Positions 25,911-35,225 of a DNA stretch of 64,000 nucleotides are shown here, one piece after another. Source of the DNA: Nonomuraea guangzhouensis (lineage in GTDB: Bacteria > Actinomycetota > Actinomycetes > Streptosporangiales > Streptosporangiaceae); the NCBI RefSeq assembly GCF_019396345.1, contig NZ_JAHKRM010000021.1, forward strand, positions 1-64,000, in the 5' to 3' direction. The translations under genes and the position numbers were made by a program. Each line of letters begins with the position of its first letter. Positions within the stretch are counted from its first letter, which is position 1. The notes under the pieces are model-generated. The model made no database searches. It was not told the DNA's origin and was given only the letters and a program-made list of their open reading frames with translations.

Positions 25911-26624
25911 GGCGTCCTCGATAAGGCTGATCATCGAATCGGTTACGGACCGGTAGATGTCCCACTCGGTCACCTCGGCGAGTTGCTGGGCATGAGCTCG
26001 GGCCGCGGGGTACTCGGCCTGCGGCAGTATCGCGTAGATCCTCGTCCAGGCGCTGTTGTCCTTCTCGCGCAGGGGAGGGGCGAGGCTGTCGCCGGCCGCC
26101 TTCATGCCGCACATGCCGAGCATGGAGTCGACGAAGGCGCGGTAGTAGAGGACGGTCCGCTCCGGGGACAGGCCGGTCGAGGCGAGGCTGGACAGCAGGA
26201 GATCGACCATCTTCCGTTCGCCGGGTCCGCCGGTGGTGCGGTGGAACGCCATGGAGTAGATGGCCGGGTGGTCCATGCATGCGCGCCAGCTGTGAGCCGA
26301 GACCGTTCGGAGGACCGCTCTCCAATCGGATCGGTCGACGCTGGACTCGATCGCCGCGTATGCCTCTTGGATGAGCCGGTCCATACAGGCGAGCACGAGG
26401 TCGTCCTTGTCGCGGAAGTGCCGGTACACCGCGGTTGGGTCGACGCCGAGTTCCTCGCCCAGACGACGCATGGTCAGTGCCGCGGCGCCGTCGCGGTCGG
26501 TCAGCTCCAGCGCACGGTCGACGATCAGCTCGGAGCTGAGCGCGGGCGCCCGGTCACGACGGGCCGGGGAGGCCGCGCCCTTCGCGTCGCCGGCCGTCGT
26601 GATTTTCGGCTGCCGCCTGGCCAT
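25899..26624 (-). CDS. TetR-family transcriptional regulator
   Basis: 241 aa. Helix-turn-helix at about 45-65: LTMRRLGEELGVDPTAVYRHFRDKDDL, a classical TetR signature (AVYRHF). The C-terminal domain is of the TetR_C type found in tetracycline-like or multidrug regulators. Start ATG 26624 is backed by AGAGGT (complement of 26629-26634). It diverges from the amidohydrolase, and the 27-bp perfect palindrome between them is its probable operator. Confidence 0.9.
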   Translation of the reverse strand: MARRQPKITTAGDAKGAASPARRDRAPALSSELIVDRALELTDRDGAAALTMRRLGEELGVDPTAVYRHFRDKDDLVLACMDRLIQEAYAAIESSVDRSDWRAVLRTVSAHSWRACMDHPAIYSMAFHRTTGGPGERKMVDLLLSSLASTGLSPERTVLYYRAFVDSMLGMCGMKAAGDSLAPPLREKDNSAWTRIYAILPQAEYPAARAHAQQLAEVTEWDIYRSVTDSMISLIEDALRG

Positions 26625-26665
26625 GTCCACCTCTCTGATCAGTGACACGCGATCGTAACACGAGT

Positions 26666-26692
26666 GCTGTTGTCAACAGCGTTGACAACAGC
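26666..26692. promoter_or_regulatory. 27-bp palindromic operator for TetR at 25899
   Basis: Perfect 12-bp arms, GCTGTTGTCAAC and GTTGACAACAGC, around AGC. The right arm contains a TTGACA -35 hexamer (26682-26687) for the forward gene, and the left arm the same hexamer for the reverse gene, so binding would block both promoters. Confidence 0.85.
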
Positions 26693-26745
26693 CATGGCAT
26701 CGTATCCAATCGTGGGACCAGCGTCCCGCCGAGGAAGAGGCCCTG

Positions 26746-28431
26746 ATGACGTCCATGCCGCACGATCACGACGCTCCGCTGACCGTGTTCCGCAACGGGC
26801 GCGTGTTCACCGCGGACGCTGCCCGTACCTGGGCAGGCGCCGTCGCCGTAGAGGCCGGAGAGATCGTCGCGGTCGGTGGCGACGACGCGGTGGCCGAGTA
26901 TCTGAGGCGGGCCGACGAGGTGGTCGATCTCGACGGGCGAGCGCTGGTGCCGGGCTTCGTCGACGCCCACGCCCATCCCGTGCACGGCGGTCTGGAACGG
27001 GCCCGCTGCGACCTGACCGAGGGCCGGACGCTCGAGTGGTACCTCAACCGAATCGGCGCCTATGCCGCCCGGCACCCGGAGCGCGAGTGGGTTCTGGGCG
27101 GCGGTTGGTCGATGGAGGTCTTCCCGGGCGGGCGACCCGACCGTGTCGCGCTCGACGCCGTCGTCGCGGACCGACCGGTGTTCCTGCCCAACCGCGACCA
27201 CCACTCGGCCTGGGTGAACAGCGCGGCCCTGCGGCGCGCCGGTATCGACGCGCGGACCCCCGATCCCGCCGACGGACGGATCGAGCGCGACACGGACGGC
27301 GAGCCCACCGGACTGCTGCACGAAGGGGCGATGGACCTGGTCGCCGGGATCCTGCCTCCGGACACGCAGCAGGAGTTCGACGACGGCCTGCGGGAGGCAC
27401 TGCGATACCTGCACTCCCTGGGAGTGGTGGGCTGGCAGGACGCGATGGTGCGAGTCGACGGGGACGGCCCGTCGGCTCATGCGTCCTACCTGCGGGCGCA
27501 GCGGGAGGGGTGGCTGACCGCCCGCGTGTCCGGCGCGCTGTGGTGGGACCGGGCCTGCCCGGCGGAGGCGATCGCCGAGCAGATCGCCCGCTTCCACGCC
27601 GTCCGCGGCCAGGCGGCGGCCGCGGGTGACCGATACCGTGTGCACAGTGTCAAGGTGATGCAGGACGGCGTGATCGAGACCTTCACCGCGGCCCTGCTCG
27701 AACCGTACCTGGACCGCTGCGGCCACCCCACCGGCAACCACGGCCTGAGCTTCCTCGCCCCGGACACCCTCCGCCGGGTGACCGTCGCCCTGGACGCCGC
27801 GGGATTCGACGTCCACTTCCACGCTCTGGGAGATCGGGCGGTCCGCGACGTCCTCGACGCGATCGAGGCGGCCCGGGCGGCGAACGGCGCGTCGGGCGGC
27901 AGACACCACCTGGCGCACCTGCAGGTGGTCCATCCGGACGACGTCGCCCGGTTCCGCCGGCTGTCGGCGGCGGCGAACCTCCAGCCGCTGTGGGCCTGCC
28001 ACGAACCGCAGATGGACGAACTCGCCATCCCGTTCCTCGGGCCCGAACGGTCACGATGGCAGTACCCGTTCGGTGACCTGCACCGCGACGGGGCGACGAT
28101 CGTGATGGGCAGCGACTGGCCGGTCTCCAGCCCCGACCCGCTGGCCGGCATCCACGTAGCCGTGAACCGGATCAGCGGGGAGGCCCCGGCGGGCACCCAG
28201 CCGCTGGAGGGCGGGCAGGCGCTCCCCCTCCCCGTGGCCATGGCCGCCTACACCGTGGGCTCGGCCTGGGTGAACCGCGTTGACCAGCTGACCGGCGCCA
28301 TCGCGGTGGGGATGCGCGGCGACCTCGTCGTCCTTGACCGCGACCCCTTCGACGGGCCCACGGAACACATCGCGAAGACCCGGGTCCACCGCACGTACGT
28401 CGACGGGCACCCCGTCCACGTCGACGACTGA
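26746..28431 (+). CDS. Amidohydrolase (YtcJ-like)
   Basis: 561 aa, typical of YtcJ-type metallo-dependent amidohydrolases. N-terminal beta domain FRNGRVFTADAAR, metal motif DAHAHPVHGG, later FHALGDRAVRDVLDAIE, a substrate/metal strand LAHLQVVHPDDV and MGSDWPVSSPDP carrying the metal-bound Asp. The C-terminal domain closes with GDLVVLDRDPF. Family members deacylate or hydrolyse amides and cyclic amides. Located between its probable regulator and an oligopeptide-type importer 65 bp downstream, so the imported solute may be its substrate. Confidence 0.87.
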   Translation: MTSMPHDHDAPLTVFRNGRVFTADAARTWAGAVAVEAGEIVAVGGDDAVAEYLRRADEVVDLDGRALVPGFVDAHAHPVHGGLERARCDLTEGRTLEWYLNRIGAYAARHPEREWVLGGGWSMEVFPGGRPDRVALDAVVADRPVFLPNRDHHSAWVNSAALRRAGIDARTPDPADGRIERDTDGEPTGLLHEGAMDLVAGILPPDTQQEFDDGLREALRYLHSLGVVGWQDAMVRVDGDGPSAHASYLRAQREGWLTARVSGALWWDRACPAEAIAEQIARFHAVRGQAAAAGDRYRVHSVKVMQDGVIETFTAALLEPYLDRCGHPTGNHGLSFLAPDTLRRVTVALDAAGFDVHFHALGDRAVRDVLDAIEAARAANGASGGRHHLAHLQVVHPDDVARFRRLSAAANLQPLWACHEPQMDELAIPFLGPERSRWQYPFGDLHRDGATIVMGSDWPVSSPDPLAGIHVAVNRISGEAPAGTQPLEGGQALPLPVAMAAYTVGSAWVNRVDQLTGAIAVGMRGDLVVLDRDPFDGPTEHIAKTRVHRTYVDGHPVHVDD

Positions 28432-28496
28432 TCCACGCGCTGGGCGCCCCGGCGTTCCGCCACTCAACCAGCCGCCCGAGTACAGGAGAGGCACCC

Positions 28497-30161
28497 ATGG
28501 CCCACCTCCACCGTCCCCCGTCGCTGACCGGCGCCTGCCTGGTCGGCTCCATGCTCATGACGCTGACCGCCTGCGCCGGGGCCGGAACGTCCCCCACCAC
28601 GCCGTCGGGCCCGGCGATCGCCGCCATCGGCGCCTCGCAGGTCTCCACGGGGACGGCGACCAAGGATCTGGCGGCGGTGACCTGGTCCGGCGACTACCGG
28701 CCGCTCTACACGCTGGATCCGGTGAAGGTCCCCGACTATCCGGAAGAGACCGTCATCCCGAACATCTGCGAGTCGCTGATCCGGGTCGCCGGCGACTACT
28801 CCCTCTCCCCCGGCCTGGCCCGGTCCTACACCTTCACCACCCCCACCACCCTGAAGCTGAGCCTGCGCACGGGCGTGACCTTCTCCGACGGCACCCCCAT
28901 GACCGCCGAGGACGTCGTCTACAGCCTCAAGCGCAACCTCGACCCGAAGGCGGCCTCGGGCTACGCGGCCAACTTCGCCACCGTCACCTCGATCGAGGCG
29001 GCGGACCAGTCGACGGTGACGATCACCTTCAGCCGGCCGGAGCCGACCTTCCCCACCGTTCTGGCCACTTTGGCGGGTGCCGTGGTGCAGAAGAAGTTCG
29101 CCGTCGCCAAGGGCCAGTCCTTCGGCAGCCCCGACGTCGGCGTGGTGTGCACGGGGCCCTACCGGTTCACCTCCTACGACGGGTCATCGAAGCTCGTGCT
29201 CACCCGCAACGACGCCTACTGGGACACCGCGCACAAGGCTCGCGCGAAAACGTTCACCTTCGTCTTCCCCGCCGACAACTCCGCGCTGGTCAACGGCCTG
29301 CTCTCCGGCCAGATCGACGGCGCGTTCAACATCCCGAGCAACCTGCTGGACCAGCTGCGATCCGCCACGACCGGCAAGGCCTATCTGGGCGGCGAGGGGT
29401 CCACGCCGATCAACGTGGACCTGCTGATGTCCAAGGAGAGCGGCCCGGGAGCGGACGTCCGGGTACGGCAGGCCCTGTCGATGGTGATCGACCGGGCCGC
29501 GATCGCGAAGACCCTCTTCAAGGCAGCCGCCGACCCGCTGTACAAGGTGACGGGACCGGGCCTGTGGGGGTACGAGAAGGCCACATTCAAGGCCGCCTAC
29601 GACCCCCTGGTGAAGCAGCCGGACGTCGCCGCGGCCAAAGCATTGGTCCAGCAGGCCGGCGCGACCGGGGCGACCCTCGCCTTCGGGTACCCGTCCGGCA
29701 ACCCGCAGCTCGTGCAGCTCGCCACGGTACTGCAGCAGGAGGCCGCCCAGATCGGGATCAACCTCAAGCTCGTCGGCCTGCCCAACCAGCAGTACGGCTC
29801 GCTCTTTTCCGACCAGGGCGCGCGCAAGCCGTTCGACCTGTTCATCACGCTCAACTACGTCGAGCTTCCCGAGCCGTACCTGATGGACCGGCTGTACGGC
29901 TCCAAGACCGGCGGCACCAACTTCAGCGGGTACTCCAGCCCCACGGTCGAGCGGCTGCTCGACCAGGCCGGGCAGACCACCGAACTCGCGGAACGCGCCG
30001 GACTCGTCGTGGAGGCCGAGGCGCAACTCGCCCGGGATCTGCCCTCGATCCCGATCGTCCAGCCTCGCGCGATCGTGTACCAGAACAACCGGCTCACTGG
30101 CGCGCCGCTGACGTTCGCCTACATGACCTCTCCGTGGGCGGCGGCCATCGGTGGCAAGTGA
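28497..30161 (+). CDS. ABC transporter substrate-binding lipoprotein, peptide/nickel (Opp/Dpp) family
   Basis: 554 aa. Signal peptide MLMTLTAC with the Cys as lipid anchor. The SBP_bac_5 signature region reads PMTAEDVVYSLKRNLDP, after LKLSLRTGVTFSDG. It is the extracellular receptor of the importer encoded next; cargo could be a peptide or another amide compound. CAGGAG precedes the ATG. It starts 65 bp after the amidohydrolase and likely shares its transcript. Confidence 0.9.
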   Translation: MAHLHRPPSLTGACLVGSMLMTLTACAGAGTSPTTPSGPAIAAIGASQVSTGTATKDLAAVTWSGDYRPLYTLDPVKVPDYPEETVIPNICESLIRVAGDYSLSPGLARSYTFTTPTTLKLSLRTGVTFSDGTPMTAEDVVYSLKRNLDPKAASGYAANFATVTSIEAADQSTVTITFSRPEPTFPTVLATLAGAVVQKKFAVAKGQSFGSPDVGVVCTGPYRFTSYDGSSKLVLTRNDAYWDTAHKARAKTFTFVFPADNSALVNGLLSGQIDGAFNIPSNLLDQLRSATTGKAYLGGEGSTPINVDLLMSKESGPGADVRVRQALSMVIDRAAIAKTLFKAAADPLYKVTGPGLWGYEKATFKAAYDPLVKQPDVAAAKALVQQAGATGATLAFGYPSGNPQLVQLATVLQQEAAQIGINLKLVGLPNQQYGSLFSDQGARKPFDLFITLNYVELPEPYLMDRLYGSKTGGTNFSGYSSPTVERLLDQAGQTTELAERAGLVVEAEAQLARDLPSIPIVQPRAIVYQNNRLTGAPLTFAYMTSPWAAAIGGK

Positions 30162-30205
30162 CCTCCCGTGATCGACGTCAAGAGCCGTCCGGAAGGAGGC
30201 GCGAC

Positions 30206-31150
30206 ATGACCGGGTTCCTGATGAAACGGTTGCTGGGTCTGCTGGTCACCCTGCTCGCCGCCAGCTTCGCCATCTACGCCAGCGTCTACCTGTCCCCCGG
30301 CAGTCCCGAATCGGTGCTGTTCGGTGCCCGCAACCCCCCACCTGAAGTGCGCGCGGCGGTCCGCGAACATCTCGGCCTGGACGAGCCGTTCCTCACCCGG
30401 TACGTCCGCTGGCTCGGACAGGTGCTCCACGGTGACCTGGGGACCTCGCTGGTCTCCCAGCAGGACGTCGCCTCAAGGCTCGCCCACCCGCTCGTCGTCA
30501 CCGCCGCGCTGGTCGGCTACGCCTCGATCCTGATCATCGTCCTCGGCATCGGGCTGGGTCTGCTCTCGGCGCTGCGCCCGGGACCGGTCGACGGCGTCGT
30601 CAACGTCCTCGTCTCCACGGCCACAGCCGTTCCCGCCTTCGTCGCGTCCTCATTGACCATCTCCGTCTTCGCCGTCGGCCTCGGCTGGTTCCCGGCGTAC
30701 GGATTGACCGACGAGATCGGGGGATGGTGGCGAAGCCTCACCCTTCCGGCCCTGAGTCTCGCGATCATCGCCAGCGGGCTGCTGGCCCGCATCACCCGGG
30801 CCACCGCCCGCGAGCAGCTCGCATCCGACCACGTACAGACCGCGGTGGCCCGGGGTCTGTCCACCCACCGGCTCGTCCGCAGCCACGTGCTGCGCAATTC
30901 GGCCGGGCCGGTGATCTCCGTGGCGGGCCTGCAGATCGCGAGCCTGTTCGCCGGCGCTGTGGTCGTCGAGCAGGCCTTCGGCCTGGCCGGCGTCGGACAG
31001 TTGCTCATCACCTCGGTGCAGCAGAAGGACTTCCCCGTCGTCCAAGCCGTCTGCCTGCTCCTGGTCTCCGCCTTCGTCCTGCTGAACCTCGGAGCCGACG
31101 TCCTCGTGGCCCGGTTCGACCCACGCCTTCATCGGACGGTGATCTCATGA
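30206..31150 (+). CDS. ABC transporter permease, DppB/OppB type
   Basis: 314 aa, about six membrane helices beginning LLGLLVTLLAASFAIYASVYL. The cytoplasmic EAA-like loop reads RITRATAREQLASDHVQTAVARGLS. The start at 30206 follows a strong GGAAGGAGG; the longer frame upstream is an accidental extension through the preceding gene. Its stop overlaps the second permease as ATGA. Confidence 0.92.
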   Translation: MTGFLMKRLLGLLVTLLAASFAIYASVYLSPGSPESVLFGARNPPPEVRAAVREHLGLDEPFLTRYVRWLGQVLHGDLGTSLVSQQDVASRLAHPLVVTAALVGYASILIIVLGIGLGLLSALRPGPVDGVVNVLVSTATAVPAFVASSLTISVFAVGLGWFPAYGLTDEIGGWWRSLTLPALSLAIIASGLLARITRATAREQLASDHVQTAVARGLSTHRLVRSHVLRNSAGPVISVAGLQIASLFAGAVVVEQAFGLAGVGQLLITSVQQKDFPVVQAVCLLLVSAFVLLNLGADVLVARFDPRLHRTVIS

Positions 31151-32070
31151 CCGCACCGACCGCCGGCCCTCGTACGATCACGACCGTCCCGCCACCGCCC
31201 AGGCGAGGCCTCCGGTCCCCGTACCTCGGCGCCACCGGCCGGCTCGCCCTCGCCATCATCGGCCTCGCCATCCTGCTCGCGGCCCTGGCGCCGCTCCTTG
31301 CCCCCGCCGACCCCAACCACGGCGACCTGCTCGCGCCGTTCGCCCCGCCCTCGATCGAGCACTGGCTGGGAACCGACGCCACCGGCCGGGACATCGCCTC
31401 CCGCCTCATGTACGGCGCGCAAACCAGCCTGCTCGGGCCGGCCGCGATCGTCCTGCTCTCCCTCGTCGTCGGCATCCCCCTGGCGCTGGCGGCCGCCTGG
31501 CACGGCGGTGTCGTCGCGTTCGTCATCACCCGGGCGCTGGACATCGTGTTCGCCATCCCGGGACTGCTGCTGGCGATCCTCGCCGTCTCCCTGTTCGGGC
31601 CCGGGCTGTGGCCCGCGGTCATCGCACTCGCCGTCGCCTACCTGCCGTACGTGGGCAAGCTGACCATGACGGCCGCCGAGCAGGAACGCCGCCTTCCCTA
31701 CGTGGACGCGCTCAGCGTCCAGGGCCAGTCCGTGGTCAAGATCGCCGGCGTGCATCTGCTCCGCAACCTCGCGCCGGTGATCGCCGGCCAGGCGACCATA
31801 ACGTTCGCCTACGCTCTCATCGACCTGGCGTCCCTGTCCTTCCTGGGGCTCGCGGTACAAGCGCCCACTGCGGATTGGGGAGTGCTGATGAGCGATCGCG
31901 ACGCCATACTGCAGGGCCATCCCGGCCAGGTGCTGGCCGCCGGGACTCTCGTCGTCACCACCGTCCTCAGCCTTTTCGTTCTGGGGGCCCGGTTGTCCGG
32001 AGACAAACCCACGCGGCGCCGATCGACGCGCCTCCTGCGCCCCCGGACCAGCGAGGGAGGTTCGCGATGA
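31147..32070 (+). CDS. ABC transporter permease, DppC/OppC type
   Basis: 307 aa. N-terminal helix LALAIIGLAILLAALAPLLAPAD, then the DppC hallmark HWLGTDATGRDIASRLMYGAQTS and an EAA-like loop YVDALSVQGQSVVKIAGVHLLRN. Partner of the DppB-like permease, forming the membrane channel. ATGA overlaps on both sides. Confidence 0.92.
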   Translation: MTAPTAGPRTITTVPPPPRRGLRSPYLGATGRLALAIIGLAILLAALAPLLAPADPNHGDLLAPFAPPSIEHWLGTDATGRDIASRLMYGAQTSLLGPAAIVLLSLVVGIPLALAAAWHGGVVAFVITRALDIVFAIPGLLLAILAVSLFGPGLWPAVIALAVAYLPYVGKLTMTAAEQERRLPYVDALSVQGQSVVKIAGVHLLRNLAPVIAGQATITFAYALIDLASLSFLGLAVQAPTADWGVLMSDRDAILQGHPGQVLAAGTLVVTTVLSLFVLGARLSGDKPTRRRSTRLLRPRTSEGGSR

Positions 32071-33134
32071 CCCCTGGATCCGCCGAAGCCCTGCTCTCGT
32101 TGAGGAACCTCCGGCTCGACGTCACCGGCGACGACGGCGACATCCGGCCCATCCTGCGCGGCCTCGACCTCACCGTGCGGGCGGGCGAGGCCGTCGGATT
32201 GGTCGGCGAGTCCGGGTCCGGCAAGTCGATGACCTTGCGCTGCATCGCACGTCTCACCCCGCCCGGGGCCCGGGTCGGCGGCGACGTCCTCGTCGGCGGC
32301 CGGGACGTCAACCGGCTGCGGGGCAAGGACCTGCGGCGGTTCCGGCAGACCGAGGTCGGCTACGTCTTCCAGGATTCCCGCTCGGCCATCAACCCGATGC
32401 ACACGATCGGCGACTTCCTCCTCGAGACGGCGCGAGACCGCGGCCAAGACGTCGACGCCGCGCGCGCCTCGGCCGTCGACGTGCTGACCCGGATGGGCGT
32501 CTCCGACCCGGAACGCCGTATGCGGCAGTATCCCTTCGAGCTGTCGGGCGGCCTGCTCCAACGGGTCATGATCGCTTCCGTCATCATGGTCCAGCCGGTC
32601 CTGCTGCTGGCCGACGAGCCCACCACCGCTCTCGACGTCACCACGCAGGCCGATGTCCTGGCCCTGACCGATCGGCTCCGCCGCGACCTGCGCATCGCGA
32701 TGCTGTTCGTCACCCATGACCTCGATCTGGCGACCGCCGTCTGCGACCGGATCGCGGTCGTCTACGCCGGGCTGATCGTCGAGGTCGCGGACGCCGAGAC
32801 AGCGCGGCGGGCCCCCGTGCATCCGTACACCCGCGGCCTGCTCTCCTGCCGGCCGCCCCTGGCGACCCGGCTGGATCGCATCCCCGTCATCGCCGGGACG
32901 CCGGTCTCAGCCACCGACAGCGGCACCGGCTGCCCCTTCGCCGGCCGCTGCCCTGTCCGGATCTCCCCCTGCGACACGACGCCGCCCCCGGCTCTCGAAC
33001 ACGTCGGCGGCCGGGTGCACTGCCACCGAGCCGAGGAGATCATCGCCGGCGCACTCGACCACGAGCTGCCGCTGACCGGCGCCGTCACCGCACCGACCAC
33101 GGCACCAGCGCAAGGAGGTCGCGATGAGCGGTGA
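32067..33134 (+). CDS. ABC transporter ATP-binding protein, DppD/OppD type
   Basis: 355 aa. Walker A GESGSGKS, Q-loop FQDSRSAINPM, signature LSGGLLQRV (slightly unusual; often LSGGMRQRV) and Walker B LLLADEPTTALD are all present. The C-terminal oligopeptide-transport domain contains VHPYTRGLLSCRPPL and the clustered cysteines CPFAGRCPVRISPC typical of this family. It powers the importer. ATGA overlap with DppC, and an 11-bp overlap with the next ATPase gene. Confidence 0.92.
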   Translation: MTPGSAEALLSLRNLRLDVTGDDGDIRPILRGLDLTVRAGEAVGLVGESGSGKSMTLRCIARLTPPGARVGGDVLVGGRDVNRLRGKDLRRFRQTEVGYVFQDSRSAINPMHTIGDFLLETARDRGQDVDAARASAVDVLTRMGVSDPERRMRQYPFELSGGLLQRVMIASVIMVQPVLLLADEPTTALDVTTQADVLALTDRLRRDLRIAMLFVTHDLDLATAVCDRIAVVYAGLIVEVADAETARRAPVHPYTRGLLSCRPPLATRLDRIPVIAGTPVSATDSGTGCPFAGRCPVRISPCDTTPPPALEHVGGRVHCHRAEEIIAGALDHELPLTGAVTAPTTAPAQGGRDER

Positions 33135-33918
33135 TCCGGTGATCCGCGTCAGTCACCTCGTCAAACGCTACGGGCACGCCGACGCGCCCAACGTGGTCGA
33201 CGACGTCTCCTTCACCGTGGACCAGGGCCGGACCCTGGCGCTGGTCGGTGAATCCGGTGCCGGCAAGTCCACCATCGGCGCCATCCTGACCGGTCTGCAG
33301 ACCGCTACCTCGGGAACCGTCCAGGTCTGCGGAGAGGACCGCAGCCGTCCCGCGCGCTCGACCCGGTCGCGCCGTCACCGGGGCTCCCAACTCCAGCTTG
33401 TGGCCCAGGACCCGTTCACCTCGCTGAACCCTCGCCAGAAGATCGGTGACGCGATCGCCGAAGCGGTGGCTCTGCACTGCCGGCTGTCCCCGTCCCAGCG
33501 TCGCGAGCGTGTCCGGGAGCTGCTCGACGCCGTGGGGCTCACACCGCACCACGCGACGGTCACCCCGCGGGCCCTGTCGGGCGGGCAACGGCAGCGCGTC
33601 GCCATCGCCAGGGCGCTGGCGGCTCAGCCGGAGGTCGTCGTCCTCGACGAAGCCGTCTCCGCGCTCGACGTGTCGGTCCAAGCCCAGGTCCTCAACCTGC
33701 TCAACGATCTGCAGGCACAGACCCGCACGGCGTACGTGTTCATCACGCACGACCTGGCCGTCGTCCGGCAGATCGCACACGACGTGGTCGTCCTGCGGCA
33801 CGGCAGGATCGTGGAACAGGGCGAGGCCAACGCGATCCTGAACCAACCGCAACAGCCCTACACTCAGCTTCTCCTCGCCTCGACACCCCGCCCCGGCTGG
33901 ACGCCCCCGCCACGGTAA
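33124..33918 (+). CDS. ABC transporter ATP-binding protein, DppF/OppF type
   Basis: 264 aa. Walker A GESGAGKST, Q-loop VAQDPFTSLNPRQ, signature LSGGQRQRV, Walker B VVLDEAVSALDVS. The start overlaps the 3' end of the previous gene and is preceded by AAGGAGG. It pairs with the DppD-like ATPase. At 264 aa it is shorter than typical DppF (about 320), lacking part of the C-terminal extension. Last gene of the operon. Confidence 0.92.
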   Translation: MSGDPVIRVSHLVKRYGHADAPNVVDDVSFTVDQGRTLALVGESGAGKSTIGAILTGLQTATSGTVQVCGEDRSRPARSTRSRRHRGSQLQLVAQDPFTSLNPRQKIGDAIAEAVALHCRLSPSQRRERVRELLDAVGLTPHHATVTPRALSGGQRQRVAIARALAAQPEVVVLDEAVSALDVSVQAQVLNLLNDLQAQTRTAYVFITHDLAVVRQIAHDVVVLRHGRIVEQGEANAILNQPQQPYTQLLLASTPRPGWTPPPR

Positions 33919-33962
33919 AGTGCCAAAACCCAGGCTCTGGTCGGCCGTAAAACAGAGAACGG

Positions 33963-33989
33963 AAAAGCCCCGCTGGTGCGGCGGGGCTT
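33963..33989 (-). terminator. Terminator for thioredoxin gene, also serving the importer operon
   Basis: Perfect 9-bp stem AAGCCCCGC (33965-33973)/GCGGGGCTT (33981-33989) with a 7-nt loop. On the reverse strand the stem ends in TTTT, giving a good intrinsic terminator for trxA, whose stop is at 34000. It lies 45 bp after the ATPase stop. Confidence 0.8.
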
Positions 33990-33999
33990 CGTGGTGCGG

Positions 34000-34374
34000 T
34001 CAGTTCTGCTCGGCGCTCTTCAGCTCCTCATTGAGCTCGGCCCTGATCGAGTCCATGTCGAGGGCGCGAACCTGGCTGATCAGGTCTTCGAGCGCGGGCG
34101 CCGGGATCGCGCCGGGCTGCGCGTAGACCACGATGCCGTCCCGGATCGCCATGAGCGTCGGGATCGAGCTGATGTCGAAGCCCTGGGCGAGCGCCTGCTC
34201 CGCATCGGTGTCGATCTTGCCGAAGGTGATGTCCTCGTGCTTGTCGGACGCCTTCTCGAAGATCGGTCCGAACATCTTGCACGGGCCACACCATTCGGCC
34301 CAGAAGTCGAGCAGGACAATCCCCTTGTCGGCGATGTCGTTGAAGTTCTTCTCGGTTACCTCGATGCTCGCCAC
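34000..34374 (-). CDS. trxA: Thioredoxin
   Basis: 124 aa. The active site WCGPCK lies at about residues 28-33 in FWAEWCGPCKMFGP, the cis-Pro is in SIPTL, and FGKIDTDAEQ follows the fold. It is a soluble disulphide reductase. The sequence has an extra C-terminal tail of about 15 residues (SIRAELNEELKSAEQN) rich in Glu. GTG start with GAGGAG upstream. Single-gene unit with its own terminator. Confidence 0.93.
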   Translation of the reverse strand: MASIEVTEKNFNDIADKGIVLLDFWAEWCGPCKMFGPIFEKASDKHEDITFGKIDTDAEQALAQGFDISSIPTLMAIRDGIVVYAQPGAIPAPALEDLISQVRALDMDSIRAELNEELKSAEQN

Positions 34375-34520
34375 CAGTGGCTCCTCGTATCGTCGAGTGA
34401 AGTCGGTATGTCATCTCCAGGTGCAAACCTGTCAACCACGTACCCGCCACCAGCATTCCATGTCCACGGCCCGGACGGCCCACGTCACACCCACGCGGTC
34501 AGGAACGAGGCCGGGACGTT

Positions 34521-35105
34521 TCAGCCGGTCGTCACGGCGCGCCTGACGCTCTCGCGGAGCAGGGCGCGACGCCGCTCGTGCAGTTCGGAGGGCTCCTCGG
34601 CGGTGGCGGCGTAGACGTTGCTGACCGGTGACCATGCCATGGACATCGCGATGACCATGGCCATCACGTCGAACGGGTCCCCTGGTATCACGATGCCCGC
34701 GGCCTGCGCCTCGGCGATCGCGTTCAGCTTGTGGTCGTTGAGACCGTCGGCCTCGACGAGGTGGCCTGCGGGGCGTCGCTCCAAGCGGGCCCAGGTGGCC
34801 AGCCGGATGAGGTCGGGGCGGCGGAGGTACTCGTCGTACAGACGCACGGCCCAGTCCGCGAGGTCGGTGGCGTCGATCGGGACGACGTTCACGATCCGCT
34901 CCAGCGAACCGAGGAAGATGGCGTCGAACAGCCCTTCCTTGCTGCCGAAGTAGGCGTAGAGCTGCGCCTTGTTGGTGCGTGCGGCGGCCACGATCCGCTC
35001 GATGCGGGCCCCGGCGATCCCGTACTCGGCGAACTCCCGGGTCGCCACGTCGAGGATGCGATCGCGCGTCGCGACGCCACGGGAGGTCAGGGGCTGATCG
35101 ACCAT
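34521..35105 (-). CDS. TetR-family transcriptional regulator
   Basis: 194 aa from the ATG at 35105. Helix-turn-helix reads EYGIAGARIERIVAAARTNKAQLYAYFGSKEGL, with LYAYF as recognition helix. The C-terminal domain resembles TetR_C_17-like repressors. A longer frame reaches 35513 but would run through the palindrome at 35121-35138, so the short start is chosen. Target genes are not evident; a small conserved-looking gene diverges from it. Confidence 0.88.
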   Translation of the reverse strand: MVDQPLTSRGVATRDRILDVATREFAEYGIAGARIERIVAAARTNKAQLYAYFGSKEGLFDAIFLGSLERIVNVVPIDATDLADWAVRLYDEYLRRPDLIRLATWARLERRPAGHLVEADGLNDHKLNAIAEAQAAGIVIPGDPFDVMAMVIAMSMAWSPVSNVYAATAEEPSELHERRRALLRESVRRAVTTG

Positions 35106-35120
35106 GCCTGCCAGCCTACC

Positions 35121-35138
35121 AAACAGAACAGTCGGTTT
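35121..35138. promoter_or_regulatory. Imperfect palindrome AAAC-N10-GTTT, TetR operator
   Basis: AAACAGA and TCGGTTT flank a central ACAG. 14 of 18 positions are symmetric. It sits 15 bp upstream of the TetR start and resembles many TetR autoregulatory sites. Confidence 0.6.
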
Positions 35139-35225
35139 GCTTAGCGGTTGGCTCATGACTACACCGGGGCTTGTGGGCACACGCCTTCTGCCAGAAGATC
35201 GGTTCCCTGAACGAGAGGAAGTGCC

